From Campylobacterales bacterium (GTDB taxonomy: Bacteria; Campylobacterota; Campylobacteria; Campylobacterales; QNZT01), in the NCBI GenBank assembly GCA_016744895.1, contig JADGDK010000010.1, positions 1-46,236 on the forward strand: 46,236 nucleotides of DNA, read 5' to 3'. The position numbers and the translations under genes were made by a program. Shown piece by piece: positions 19,896 to 27,664 of this stretch (position 1 is its first letter; every line of letters begins with the position of its first letter). The notes under the pieces are model-generated. The model made no database searches. It was not told where the DNA came from and saw only the letters and a program-made list of their open reading frames with translations.

Positions 19896-20972
19896 TTATC
19901 TATCGATAGAAGGATAATATGCTTTACCCTTACTAAGTAATCTTGCTGTTCGTATCAAACCTGCTTTTTCAATTACTAAATCACCACGACTTGCATCACA
20001 TCTAAGCTCAACAGAAAATTCACCAGAAGGATGTTCTACTGACATCTGTTTATTTAAACTTGTAGGTACAATTGCCATGTCATGTGCTATTGTCTGGGCA
20101 AAAATACAAGCGGTGGCAACAGATACAGCACCCAAAACACCAATAGAAGAGTGACAAGCATGAGGTATAAATGTTCTGGTACAGATATTTCCACCCTCAC
20201 GTGCTGGAGCTACCAAAGTCATTTTTGGAATTACCTTATTTTTGACATTACCAAGTCCCATCATCTCGCCAGCTTTTAGTCTGATTGATTCAACTTTGGC
20301 TTTCAATAAAGCATCACTTGAAAGGACATCACAACTTTCATACCCACTTTTACCTAGATCTTCAGCCTTTAGCACAACAACAGGCATCCCATTATCAATA
20401 CAAGTCACTTCAATATCATCGATTTTATCACTATAATTTCCTGTTGGAAAAAGTGAACCGCAAATGGATCCAGCCGTATCTAAATAATGACAAATCACGG
20501 CAGCCGCGCTTCCAGGAACGCCATCAATCTTTGTGTTTCCTTCATACTCTATCTCCCCGTTTGGTGTTTGCATAGTTAACTCACATATTTTGTTACTATT
20601 AACCATGTTTACTTTCACTATAGTTGTTTCGCTACTTATTTGAATCATCCCTGTTTCAATGGCAAATGCACCAACACCAGCTAAAATATTTCCACAATTT
20701 GGTGTACTATCCACTCTGTTTTCACCTACAACAACTTGTACAAATAGATAATCAACATCTACAGCCCCATTTTTTGCAGGACTCACTATGCCAACTTTAC
20801 TAGTCAAAGGATGTGCACCACCCAATCCATCAATCTGTCTTACATCTCGTCCCACAATACTAAGTAAGACTTCATCACGTAATTTTATATCACTAGGTAA
20901 ATCTTGGGCTTTCAAAAAAATACCTTTTGAACTTCCACCACGGATGATCATCATATCAATGCTATCTAACAA
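19896..20972 (-). CDS. galD: 4-oxalomesaconate tautomerase
   Basis: Interconverts keto and enol forms of 4-oxalomesaconate so that LigJ can hydrate it. 358 residues of the PrpF-like (diaminopimelate-epimerase) fold: MIIRGGSSKGIFLKAQDLP at the start and the cysteine motif STPNCGNILAGVGAFA (Cys93). HPSGEFSVEL near the C-terminus is also characteristic. First gene of the eight-gene operon galD-ligI-ligK-ligJ-ligA-ligB-ligC-pobA, directly downstream of the twin-box promoter. It could equally be called LigU-like; GalD is the better match to context. Confidence 0.88.
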   Translation of the reverse strand: MLDSIDMMIIRGGSSKGIFLKAQDLPSDIKLRDEVLLSIVGRDVRQIDGLGGAHPLTSKVGIVSPAKNGAVDVDYLFVQVVVGENRVDSTPNCGNILAGVGAFAIETGMIQISSETTIVKVNMVNSNKICELTMQTPNGEIEYEGNTKIDGVPGSAAAVICHYLDTAGSICGSLFPTGNYSDKIDDIEVTCIDNGMPVVVLKAEDLGKSGYESCDVLSSDALLKAKVESIRLKAGEMMGLGNVKNKVIPKMTLVAPAREGGNICTRTFIPHACHSSIGVLGAVSVATACIFAQTIAHDMAIVPTSLNKQMSVEHPSGEFSVELRCDASRGDLVIEKAGLIRTARLLSKGKAYYPSIDR

Positions 20973-20995
20973 AACGACCCTCCCTTAATGCATTA

Positions 20996-21076
20996 TTTTG
21001 AACACTTGTGCGATAATTGTAATATAAAAAAAGGAATAAATCAAGGGTTTTTGTACTTTTTTGAACATTTGTGCGA
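20996..21076 (-). promoter_or_regulatory. lig operon promoter flanked by two putative IclR boxes
   Basis: Two near-identical boxes, TTTTGAACAyTTGTGCGAT, lie at 20996-21014 and 21059-21077, 63 bp apart (six helical turns). Between them on the minus strand is a promoter: -35 TTGATT (21044-21039), 17-nt spacer, -10 TACAAT (21021-21016). The near box covers the expected transcription start and the far box lies just upstream of -35. The GAAC and GTGCGA parts resemble IclR-family half sites, so the IclR gene product at 12946-13728 is the likely binder. Beyond it, 21078-21245 holds only a hairpin (21173-21201, arms of 11 with one G-U pair) and no gene. Confidence 0.7.
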
Positions 21077-21172
21077 TTTAATGCTATAAATAATGAAAAA
21101 TCTACTTAAAAGAGATGAAAATTAAAATGGTTATTTAATTACAATACAAGAGCGTATGTTTTTTATGAGGAG

Positions 21173-21201
21173 AAAGGGTGAATATATTTCATTCATCCTT
21201 T
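21173..21201. terminator. Possible terminator downstream of the lipoprotein operon
   Basis: AAAGGGTGAAT pairs with ATTCATCCTTT (one G-U pair) around a short loop, 45 nt past the end of the lipoprotein gene. A T-run exists only on the plus-strand side (TATTTTTTT, 21212-21220), so its direction is unclear. Confidence 0.4.
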
Positions 21202-21245
21202 CTATAAGATAGATATTTTTTTAGATTAAGTTTTAGTAAATATAG

Positions 21246-22064
21246 TTATTGTGCTAAATTGATACTACTTTGCTCATCATCACTAAATGAGCCATCTCCA
21301 TTTTCATCAACTCTGACAGTCACAATATCTTTACTTGTGATCTCTAATTCTACAGCATGATCATTAGCATCAAGGTATTTAAAAAGTCCACTTAAAAGTT
21401 CATTATTTGCATTGCTAGTAAAAGGTGTTGTGCTCGCATCATAACTTGGATCAACTTCAAAATATGTACTATCTCCAATTTTCTCTTTTCCAGATACTGG
21501 AAACTCTTCATAGCCACCATTTGAAAGTTCTCTAGCTCTATAGATAAGATCTTCTCCACCATGGGTCACACCATTAAAAACCATTACCATGTTGATGGTA
21601 GCCACTTCCCAATCTCCTTCAGTATGTATCACTACACTTCCGCCTTGTTTGATCAGCCCCTCATCAGTACTATCTTTAAATGAAAAATCAGTAAGATAAT
21701 TTACAGTTCCATTTCCATATTCATCTAGATCCATTTTCACAGTTCCATCGGTGATTCCATATCCATCATCACAGTTTTGAAAAGCTATAGTTGGTGGAAC
21801 ATAATTTTCAAAATCAATTTCTCCAAAATTCATTGTTCCACTATTTTGACAATTTTCTACTATCCTACTTTGCTTATCATCACTGTCCGTAGCAGTAAGT
21901 GCATTTTTTTGATTTACAATAGCATACGCCAACTTCTCTGCATCAGTGTAACTACTGAAATCTTTTGTCGTTGGTGTAGCACTCTTGGAATCCGAACTTC
22001 CACACCCTATAAGTACCAAAGTAGTTAAAACTACTACTGAATATTTCTGAATATTTGTTAACAT
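21246..22064 (-). CDS. Lipoprotein of unknown function with C-terminal calcium-loop-like motif
   Basis: 272 residues. Signal peptide with lipobox LIGC (Cys21), then a Ser/Thr/Asp-rich linker (about 22-45) and a beta-rich domain. At the C-terminus DENGDGSFSDDE (about 254-265) looks like an EF-hand/dockerin-type calcium loop. Two cysteines (CQNSG, QNCDDG) could form a disulfide. No domain recognised. It is last in a five-gene minus-strand series of exported proteins that diverges from the two-component genes at 24164; RBS AAAGGAT precedes the ATG. Confidence 0.75.
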   Translation of the reverse strand: MLTNIQKYSVVVLTTLVLIGCGSSDSKSATPTTKDFSSYTDAEKLAYAIVNQKNALTATDSDDKQSRIVENCQNSGTMNFGEIDFENYVPPTIAFQNCDDGYGITDGTVKMDLDEYGNGTVNYLTDFSFKDSTDEGLIKQGGSVVIHTEGDWEVATINMVMVFNGVTHGGEDLIYRARELSNGGYEEFPVSGKEKIGDSTYFEVDPSYDASTTPFTSNANNELLSGLFKYLDANDHAVELEITSKDIVTVRVDENGDGSFSDDEQSSINLAQ

Positions 22065-22068
22065 GTTT

Positions 22069-22206
22069 TTATCCTTTATTTAAGTTATTTTCTAACAGCA
22101 CTACAGAAGTTTCAGGTTTTATATCTACAGCGATATTTGCCCCACAACCAAATATTACTGAACCAGTCACTACTACAACCAAATACTTTTTGATACTTTT
22201 TAACAT
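22069..22206 (-). CDS. Very small lipoprotein, 45 residues
   Basis: An open frame too short for usual cut-offs: it begins MLKSIKKYLVVVVTGSVIFG and continues CGANIAVDIKPETSVV. The lipobox IFGC puts the lipidated Cys at residue 21, leaving a mature peptide of 25 residues. A good site (GGGAG, 6 nt before ATG) precedes it and its stop lies 4 nt before the next ATG, inside that gene's ribosome site. It resembles short entericidin-like lipoproteins only in size. Function unknown. Confidence 0.65.
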   Translation of the reverse strand: MLKSIKKYLVVVVTGSVIFGCGANIAVDIKPETSVVLLENNLNKG

Positions 22207-22225
22207 AATTTATCTCCCTATTTTT

Positions 22226-22774
22226 TTAAAATACTAAACCTATTCTGATAAGATCAAGATGTGCTACAATTGGTGCATCTCCCAACATCTCATCATCCTC
22301 AAATATCTCATGATCACCACTAATATATCCACCTATTCCAATACCTGTGTTCCAGTAAAGGTCTGGATAATCCAACAAACCAAAAGAGGTATATCCCACT
22401 TCAACACCTACTCCAAGTTTAGATTGTTTAGCACGATTATGTTCATTTTTAAGTTTTCCATCAAGTTTTGAATATCTTGCAAAACCACCATAGTAATAAC
22501 CTCCAACTTTCTCTTTGAAAAACTTACGATAGTGTAAAGAGATATGTAATTCACTCTGTTCTTTGTCCGCATCATAATCTTTTTCATAGATATCATCAGA
22601 ATAATGCATAACTGCTCCAAAAATCTCACTATTTTGTGCTTTATTAAAATATGAGATAGCTGCTCCGCCCATGAGTCCATAAGAGAGTGCAACACCTTTC
22701 TTTTTTTCACTAAGCTCACCAGCATGCGCTATCCCAAAAACAAAAAAGAAGATTAAAATTATTTTTTTGATCAT
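22226..22774 (-). CDS. Probable outer-membrane beta-barrel protein
   Basis: 182 residues with a Sec signal peptide (MIKKIILIFFFVFGIAHA, cleavage after residue 18). The mature part has alternating strands rich in Gly/Tyr (KVGGYYYGGFARYSK, KLGVGVEVGYTSFG, YWNTGIGIGGYISG) and ends in hydrophobic residues with terminal Phe (RIGLVF), the hallmark of barrels. No named family recognised. Its ATG overlaps the stop of the preceding propeller lipoprotein by 4 nt. Confidence 0.65.
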   Translation of the reverse strand: MIKKIILIFFFVFGIAHAGELSEKKKGVALSYGLMGGAAISYFNKAQNSEIFGAVMHYSDDIYEKDYDADKEQSELHISLHYRKFFKEKVGGYYYGGFARYSKLDGKLKNEHNRAKQSKLGVGVEVGYTSFGLLDYPDLYWNTGIGIGGYISGDHEIFEDDEMLGDAPIVAHLDLIRIGLVF

Positions 22775-23556
22775 TTAATTTGACCCAACTCTTGCATTGG
22801 AAAATGGGTATAATCAAACTGTCGTACATTATCACCATTACTTACGATGAGATTTCCATTATTTGGAATCAAATCATAACAGTCAACATCTGCGATAAAA
22901 TTTGCTTGTTGACCCAAAATCTCGACACTCGTTTGATTGGTTTCATTATGATCATATTTTATGACCTCGAAAACTTTAAGTCCAGCAACTCCATCACACA
23001 CAAAAAGTGTTTTATTGTCATCATCTATACCAAGTCCTTTAGGATCCCACATCCCCATTGTTTTAATCAGCTTTGGATCAAGTGGATTTTCTACATCAAG
23101 TACTTGAAGTGTGTCATCTCCGCTATTGAGTCTACATGTACTTCCATTGTTTAGGGTTACAAATGCCAAATTATTATTGCTTACGACTACAGGATCACAA
23201 CTTCTTGTATGTGTATACTCTGCAACTTGCGTAGGTTGTGAAGGCGTTGAAATATCATAAATGTAAACACCACTTTCTGCTCCAATATAGAGATATCCTT
23301 TATAATTGAAAAGTGTTTCTACATCAAATGGAACATGCACTTTGCTTAGAGGTTGTGGAGCGGAAGGTGCCCCTACATAAAAGATTTCCATTTCTCTTTG
23401 GTTAAGTGTATAGAGATGATCGCCAGAAATCGCAAATCGCGCCATTGACCCTCCTTTTCCAGTTCCATCACTACCTGAAGTTCCATCTGAAGAACTACTA
23501 GTACCACCACATCCTACTAGAAAAACTATTAAAATTATTGCCATTGTATATTTCAT
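22771..23556 (-). CDS. LVIVD-repeat beta-propeller lipoprotein
   Basis: 261 residues from ATG 23556. Lipobox LVGC (Cys16), Gly/Ser-rich linker to about residue 40, then repeats of the LVIVD type, each giving 'X-VYIYDIS.P..P..V' phrases: YIGAESGVYIYDISTPSQP, LQVLDVENPLDPKLIKT, LFVCDGVAGLKVFEV. Such repeats form beta-propellers on the cell surface or in the periplasm. I preferred the second ATG because AGGAG lies 6 nt before it, while it abuts the first ATG at 23562. Probably binds a partner protein or glycan; role unknown. Confidence 0.75.
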   Translation of the reverse strand: MKYTMAIILIVFLVGCGGTSSSSDGTSGSDGTGKGGSMARFAISGDHLYTLNQREMEIFYVGAPSAPQPLSKVHVPFDVETLFNYKGYLYIGAESGVYIYDISTPSQPTQVAEYTHTRSCDPVVVSNNNLAFVTLNNGSTCRLNSGDDTLQVLDVENPLDPKLIKTMGMWDPKGLGIDDDNKTLFVCDGVAGLKVFEVIKYDHNETNQTSVEILGQQANFIADVDCYDLIPNNGNLIVSNGDNVRQFDYTHFPMQELGQIK

Positions 23557-23565
23557 TATCATCTC

Positions 23566-24078
23566 CTACTCATAACCGATAATAACGCCATTTATCTCAT
23601 CTTTTTCAGAGTGATAGCATCTATTTTTATCTAAATCTTCTTGGCTCAGTGCTTGTTCTACGTTATATGGAAACACACTCTCTTTTCGATGTACTTTTGT
23701 AACATTAGTGATATCATTTATATTTAAAACGATAAGGTCAATAAAACTATCAACATAAAGATATCCCTCTTTAACTGCCAAATCAATATTTCCAGGAATT
23801 TCAATAAAATGTAAATTTTTGGGTTGTGATTTATTGCTATTATCTACAATATGTATCCCAAGATTTTTTTCATTGATCAAAAGGATATCTCCGTAAACAT
23901 AAATCTTTCCAGCTTTTTGAATCTCTCTAGGTGCTTTGATAGCAGGGTAATCCGTTCTTAATTTTTCATATGAAAGATATGTAGGTTTATGACAACCATC
24001 ATAATCATATCTATCTACACATCCACTAAAGAGGGATGCAAATATCAATGAATAAACTAATAATTTTCTTTTTTTCAC
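23566..24078 (-). CDS. LVIVD-like lipoprotein, first gene of the exported-protein operon
   Basis: 170 residues from a GTG start (24078) with GGAG 6 nt upstream. Lipobox FSGC (Cys20). The body has two propeller-like phrases, GDILLINEKNLGIHIVDNSNKSQP and VDSFIDLIVLNINDITN, so it is a shortened relative of the following propeller lipoprotein. It is followed after 9 nt by that gene. Its promoter (24129-24161) carries the tandem operator of the two-component modules, pointing to control by the divergent response regulator. Confidence 0.7.
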   Translation of the reverse strand: MKKRKLLVYSLIFASLFSGCVDRYDYDGCHKPTYLSYEKLRTDYPAIKAPREIQKAGKIYVYGDILLINEKNLGIHIVDNSNKSQPKNLHFIEIPGNIDLAVKEGYLYVDSFIDLIVLNINDITNVTKVHRKESVFPYNVEQALSQEDLDKNRCYHSEKDEINGVIIGYE

Positions 24079-24128
24079 AAAAACTCCAATATATTTAAAT
24101 TAAAACTAAAATTTAAGTTAATATTGGT

Positions 24129-24161
24129 ATCGTATCATAAAAAAGTGTCAAAAAAGTGTAA
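24129..24161 (-). promoter_or_regulatory. Divergent operator/promoter for the exported-protein operon
   Basis: On the minus strand, units TTACAC (from 24161) and TGACAC (from 24150) stand 11 bp apart in T-runs, and the -10-like TACGAT starts at 24134, exactly 16 nt after the second unit. The repeat ends only 3 nt before the response-regulator ATG on the other strand, so binding would also cover that gene's translation start and may autorepress it. Confidence 0.65.
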
Positions 24162-24163
24162 AG

Positions 24164-24856
24164 ATGAAAAAAATAGAAAAAAAATTTAATTTGTCACTTT
24201 TGTATGTCGAAGATGAACCTTTTATTCGTCAAAATGCTGTAGAATTCTTAGAAGATCAGTTTGTAGAAATTTATGAAGCAGAAGATGGAAAAGAGGCACT
24301 AGCGCTTTACTATAGGGAAAACCCAGATATTATCATCACAGATATTGAGATGCCAAATATAGATGGATTGGAGCTTTGTCGACAGATACGAAAAACAGAT
24401 GACAATACTCCAATTATCATTACTACTGCCTTTACAGACCAAGATTATCTACTTCAAGCGATAGAGTTAAACCTCGTAAAATACCTTATGAAACCCTTAC
24501 AAGAAACACTGTTAAATGAAGCATTAGAACAGTGTGTGCAAAAACTAGCAACAAAACATAGAAGTATTGAAAGATTAACTACCCTGCACTATTTTGATAC
24601 TTTTAATCAAACACTTTTGTATAAGAATGTGTTTATCAAATTGACTGCCAATGAAGTAGCATTTTTAACACTTTTACTACATCAAAAACATAGAGTAGTT
24701 ACCTATCAAGAGATTGAAAATCATGTCTGGGATGGAGCATACATGAGTGAAGATGCACTTAAAGGACTTATAAAAAATCTACGTAAAAAGATTTCAAAAG
24801 AGGTCATTGAAAACCATTCAAAACTAGGCTATAAGATAAATCTCTACCATGGATAA
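24164..24856 (+). CDS. Response regulator, module 1
   Basis: 230 residues. The receiver domain (about 10-125) has the acidic pair in YVEDEP, phospho-acceptor Asp60 (IIITDIEMP), Thr in ITTAF and Lys in LMKPL. The winged helix (about 145-228) contains LTANEVAFLTLLL, VVTYQEIENHVW, SEDALKGLIKNLRKKI and ends KLGYKINLYHG. It is homologous to the regulators at 30161 and 35057. It overlaps the kinase gene by 8 nt. The divergent operator immediately upstream suggests control of the lipoprotein operon at 24078-21246. Confidence 0.88.
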   Translation: MKKIEKKFNLSLLYVEDEPFIRQNAVEFLEDQFVEIYEAEDGKEALALYYRENPDIIITDIEMPNIDGLELCRQIRKTDDNTPIIITTAFTDQDYLLQAIELNLVKYLMKPLQETLLNEALEQCVQKLATKHRSIERLTTLHYFDTFNQTLLYKNVFIKLTANEVAFLTLLLHQKHRVVTYQEIENHVWDGAYMSEDALKGLIKNLRKKISKEVIENHSKLGYKINLYHG

Positions 24857-26231
24857 AGCACTAAAATTTAAACTTGCTATAGTAAGCGCAATCTTTTTTA
24901 TATTTTTGATAAACCATAAAAATGTTCTGTTTTTGGAACCTCATATTTTTTCTCACTATCCACTCTCTGCTGTTATCATTTCGGCAATCTCTCTTGGTAT
25001 GATTTTTTCTGTCATGATTTATAATTTTTCAATCTATTTTTACAGTAGAGATAAACAACATCTCTATTATGCTTTGGGACAGTTCTCAGTTTTGTTTTTT
25101 CTCATCACGCTTGAAAGTCTTTTTATCGCGCCATTTGATACGCTCTATGGATTTCAAAGTTTAAGAATTCATTCTCTATTTCAAGTGCTGATCTTAATCT
25201 TTTCTATGCTTTTTATTAGAGAATTTTTACAGACAAAAAAGATCAAGAAGCTTGATAATTTGGTCGTTGGAGTCATTTATCTTGGTCTCATAGACATACC
25301 TCTAGCACTTGTAACAGAGCAAAATATTATCACAGCACTTATCCCTATATTTGTCCTTATATGGCTTGTAGTTTCAGAATCTTATAGGCTTATAGAGAAT
25401 AAAACCCGTGCCTATTATCTTTTTTATATTGGATGGAATATCATTATCGTTACTTCGGTACTGGTTTATACAGGACTTTCAGGGTTGATAAATGATAACT
25501 TTCCATTTTTGCATTTGGCATTTTCAATAGAATCAATACTCCTCTCTCTTGCCCTTACCTATAAAATCAAACTCTTACATGATGAAAAAGACATGCAACA
25601 AAGTCTATTACTACAACAATCCCGTCTTGCTTCTATGGGAGAGATGGTATCAACTATCGCTCACCAATGGAGACAACCACTCACACATCTCTCCTATTTG
25701 TTTATGAATATCAAAAAAAATAGCCATAACCTCAAAACAGTTGAAACAAAACTACAAGAGGCAAATGATCAACTCACTTATATGTCTAAAACTATTGATG
25801 ATTTTCGAAACTTTTATAATCCTGCAAAAACAAAAGAGGTATTTGATATAAAAAGTGCTTGTGAAAATGCAATTAAAATCTCTAGTATCCAAGTGAAGAT
25901 AAATGCACCAAATCCTTTCTCATTTTACGCCAATAAAAACGAATTTGAACAAGTAATTTTAAATATTATCAATAATGCCAAAGACGCTTCAAAAAAGGCA
26001 AAAATAGAGATCATTATAGATAATCCAACTATCACTATTAGTGACGATGCTGGAGGAATTGATAAAGAACATATTGATAAAATTTTTGAACCCTACTTTA
26101 GTACTAAAAAAGAGAGTGATGGTATAGGACTCTATATCGCTAAGACTATTGTTGAAAAAGAGATGGGTGGAGAATTGATGGCAAAAAATAGTGATAAAGG
26201 TGCAAAGTTCATTATCACAATAAATGTCTAA
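24849..26231 (+). CDS. Seven-helix sensor histidine kinase, module 1
   Basis: 460 residues. The N-terminal 240 residues contain about seven to eight hydrophobic helices resembling the 7TMR-DISM membrane sensor but without the extra periplasmic domain. The dimerisation region has LLQQSRLASMGEMVSTIAHQ with phospho-acceptor His272 (AHQWRQPL), and the HATPase follows with NEFEQVILNIINNAKDA (N box), ISDDAGGI (G1) and DGIGLYIAKTIVEKEMGG (G2). It is paralogous to the kinases at 30834 and 35730. The stimulus is unknown; the lack of an outer domain suggests membrane or lipid-borne signals, or lipoprotein contacts. Confidence 0.88.
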   Translation: MDKALKFKLAIVSAIFFIFLINHKNVLFLEPHIFSHYPLSAVIISAISLGMIFSVMIYNFSIYFYSRDKQHLYYALGQFSVLFFLITLESLFIAPFDTLYGFQSLRIHSLFQVLILIFSMLFIREFLQTKKIKKLDNLVVGVIYLGLIDIPLALVTEQNIITALIPIFVLIWLVVSESYRLIENKTRAYYLFYIGWNIIIVTSVLVYTGLSGLINDNFPFLHLAFSIESILLSLALTYKIKLLHDEKDMQQSLLLQQSRLASMGEMVSTIAHQWRQPLTHLSYLFMNIKKNSHNLKTVETKLQEANDQLTYMSKTIDDFRNFYNPAKTKEVFDIKSACENAIKISSIQVKINAPNPFSFYANKNEFEQVILNIINNAKDASKKAKIEIIIDNPTITISDDAGGIDKEHIDKIFEPYFSTKKESDGIGLYIAKTIVEKEMGGELMAKNSDKGAKFIITINV

Positions 26232-26243
26232 ATACAATAAGTG

Positions 26244-26274
26244 ATGAGCCAATTAACTTGACTAATCGGCTCAT
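26244..26274 (+). terminator. Hairpin after kinase module 1
   Basis: ATGAGCC (26244-26250) pairs with GGCTCAT (26268-26274), extended by ATTA/TAAT inside. It begins 12 nt past the kinase stop. There is no clear T-run, so termination is possible but not assured. Confidence 0.45.
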
Positions 26275-26321
26275 ATAATGATACTATTAGATAAGATAAT
26301 AAGCGCATAGGAGTAATATAG

Positions 26322-27461
26322 ATGCAAAACTTCCCTAAAAAATGGATTTGGCAGCATGAACAATATCCTTGTTTTAATTATGATAAAGAATCACTTATTG
26401 ATTTACTTATACAAATAGAATACAACCATGGCATACTAAACGGCATATCTAAAACAATCAATCAATATGATATGCAAAATATAGAACTTGAAGCACTTAT
26501 AAACGAAGCTATAAATACATCTGAAATAGAAGGAGAATACCTAAAAAGAGAGAGTGTACGAGCATCATTGCAAAAAAGACTAAGAGATGACTTTGATAGT
26601 AGCAAAGATAATTCAACGCACCAAACTGATGCATTGATAGAAATATTGATAGATTGCAGTCTTAACAAAAACCCTATCACAAAAGAGAGATTGCACGGAT
26701 GGCATAATAGCCTTTTTATCTCTGGATATAGTGGTTTAGAAAAGATAATCATTGCCTCTTTTAGAGAACATGATAATATGGAAGTGGTATCAGGTGCGAT
26801 AGGAAGAGAGAAAATACACTACCTAGCCCCTCCAAAAAAATATATTGATGCAGATATACAAAACTTATTAAAATGGATAGAAACATCAACAGAAAATATT
26901 TACATAAAAAGTGCCTTAGCACATCTTTGGTTTGTCTCAATCCACCCTTACGATGATGGAAATGGTAGAATAGCTAGAGCAATAAGTGACTATATACTTT
27001 CAAATAGTAACCATTTAGAAACAGATTTTAAACTATACTCACTATCAACCGCAATCAATAATGATAGAAAAGGCTACTACAATATACTGGACAATACAAC
27101 CAATCTATTTAAAAATAGAGACTATGATTTTACCCCTTGGTTAAAATGGCATCTTCAAACAGTAAATCAAGCTATGATAGAAGCACATAAACAGCTAGAA
27201 TATCTAATAGAAAAAACAAAGTTTTGGGATAGACATAAAACAGACAATCTCAATGAAAGACAAGTAAAAGTCCTTAATAAAATCCTAGACAAAGGAAGTG
27301 AAAACTTTGAAGGTGGGATCAGTACAAAAAAATATATGGCAATTACTAAAAAGAGTAAAGCAACTGTTGTTAGGGATATACAAGAGTTGCTTGAAAAAAG
27401 GTGTTTGGAGAAAGTTGAAGGGAGTAGTGGTAGAAATATTCGGTATATAGTGAAACTCTAA
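26322..27461 (+). CDS. Fic-domain protein (AMPylase-type) with inhibitory helix and C-terminal winged helix
   Basis: 379 residues. The N-terminal region (1-60) begins KKWIWQHEQYPCFNYDKE, as in Fic proteins with DUF4172. The inhibitory motif TSEIEG (66-71) fits (S/T)xxxE(G/N) with Glu70 as the arginine-blocking residue. The Fic core motif HPYDDGNGRIAR (209-220) has catalytic His209 intact. A C-terminal helix-turn-helix (about 310-375, SKATVVRDIQELLEKRCLEKV) follows. Fic enzymes transfer AMP or related groups to proteins; with the inhibitory helix in the same chain no antitoxin partner is expected. Good RBS (AGGAG) and its own -10-like region. Target unknown. Confidence 0.9.
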   Translation: MQNFPKKWIWQHEQYPCFNYDKESLIDLLIQIEYNHGILNGISKTINQYDMQNIELEALINEAINTSEIEGEYLKRESVRASLQKRLRDDFDSSKDNSTHQTDALIEILIDCSLNKNPITKERLHGWHNSLFISGYSGLEKIIIASFREHDNMEVVSGAIGREKIHYLAPPKKYIDADIQNLLKWIETSTENIYIKSALAHLWFVSIHPYDDGNGRIARAISDYILSNSNHLETDFKLYSLSTAINNDRKGYYNILDNTTNLFKNRDYDFTPWLKWHLQTVNQAMIEAHKQLEYLIEKTKFWDRHKTDNLNERQVKVLNKILDKGSENFEGGISTKKYMAITKKSKATVVRDIQELLEKRCLEKVEGSSGRNIRYIVKL

Positions 27462-27572
27462 AGACATTATTAAATACCCTTAGGATTCAACTCATAACTT
27501 TTTCAATATCTTACTTAACCTATGCAGTAACTATATTTAATAAAAATTATATAGAGTTATAGAGGAGAATCA

Positions 27573-27623
27573 ATGACTTTTGTATATAAATATATTATCA
27601 TGTTGATAACTTTTCTTAAATAA
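27573..27623 (+). CDS. Possible 16-residue leader peptide upstream of the symporter
   Basis: ATG at 27573 has a strong site (GAGGAG, 5 nt away) and encodes MTFVYKYIIMLITFLK, a short hydrophobic peptide. A second mini-frame, 27633-27671 (12 codons, MRACHEEARAQW), has AAGGTG upstream and its stop overlaps the symporter ATG at 27665. They may be leader peptides coupling translation or a degraded gene. No homology is claimed. Confidence 0.3.
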   Translation: MTFVYKYIIMLITFLK

Positions 27624-27664
27624 GGTGAAAATATGAGAGCGTGTCATGAAGAAGCGAGAGCCCA

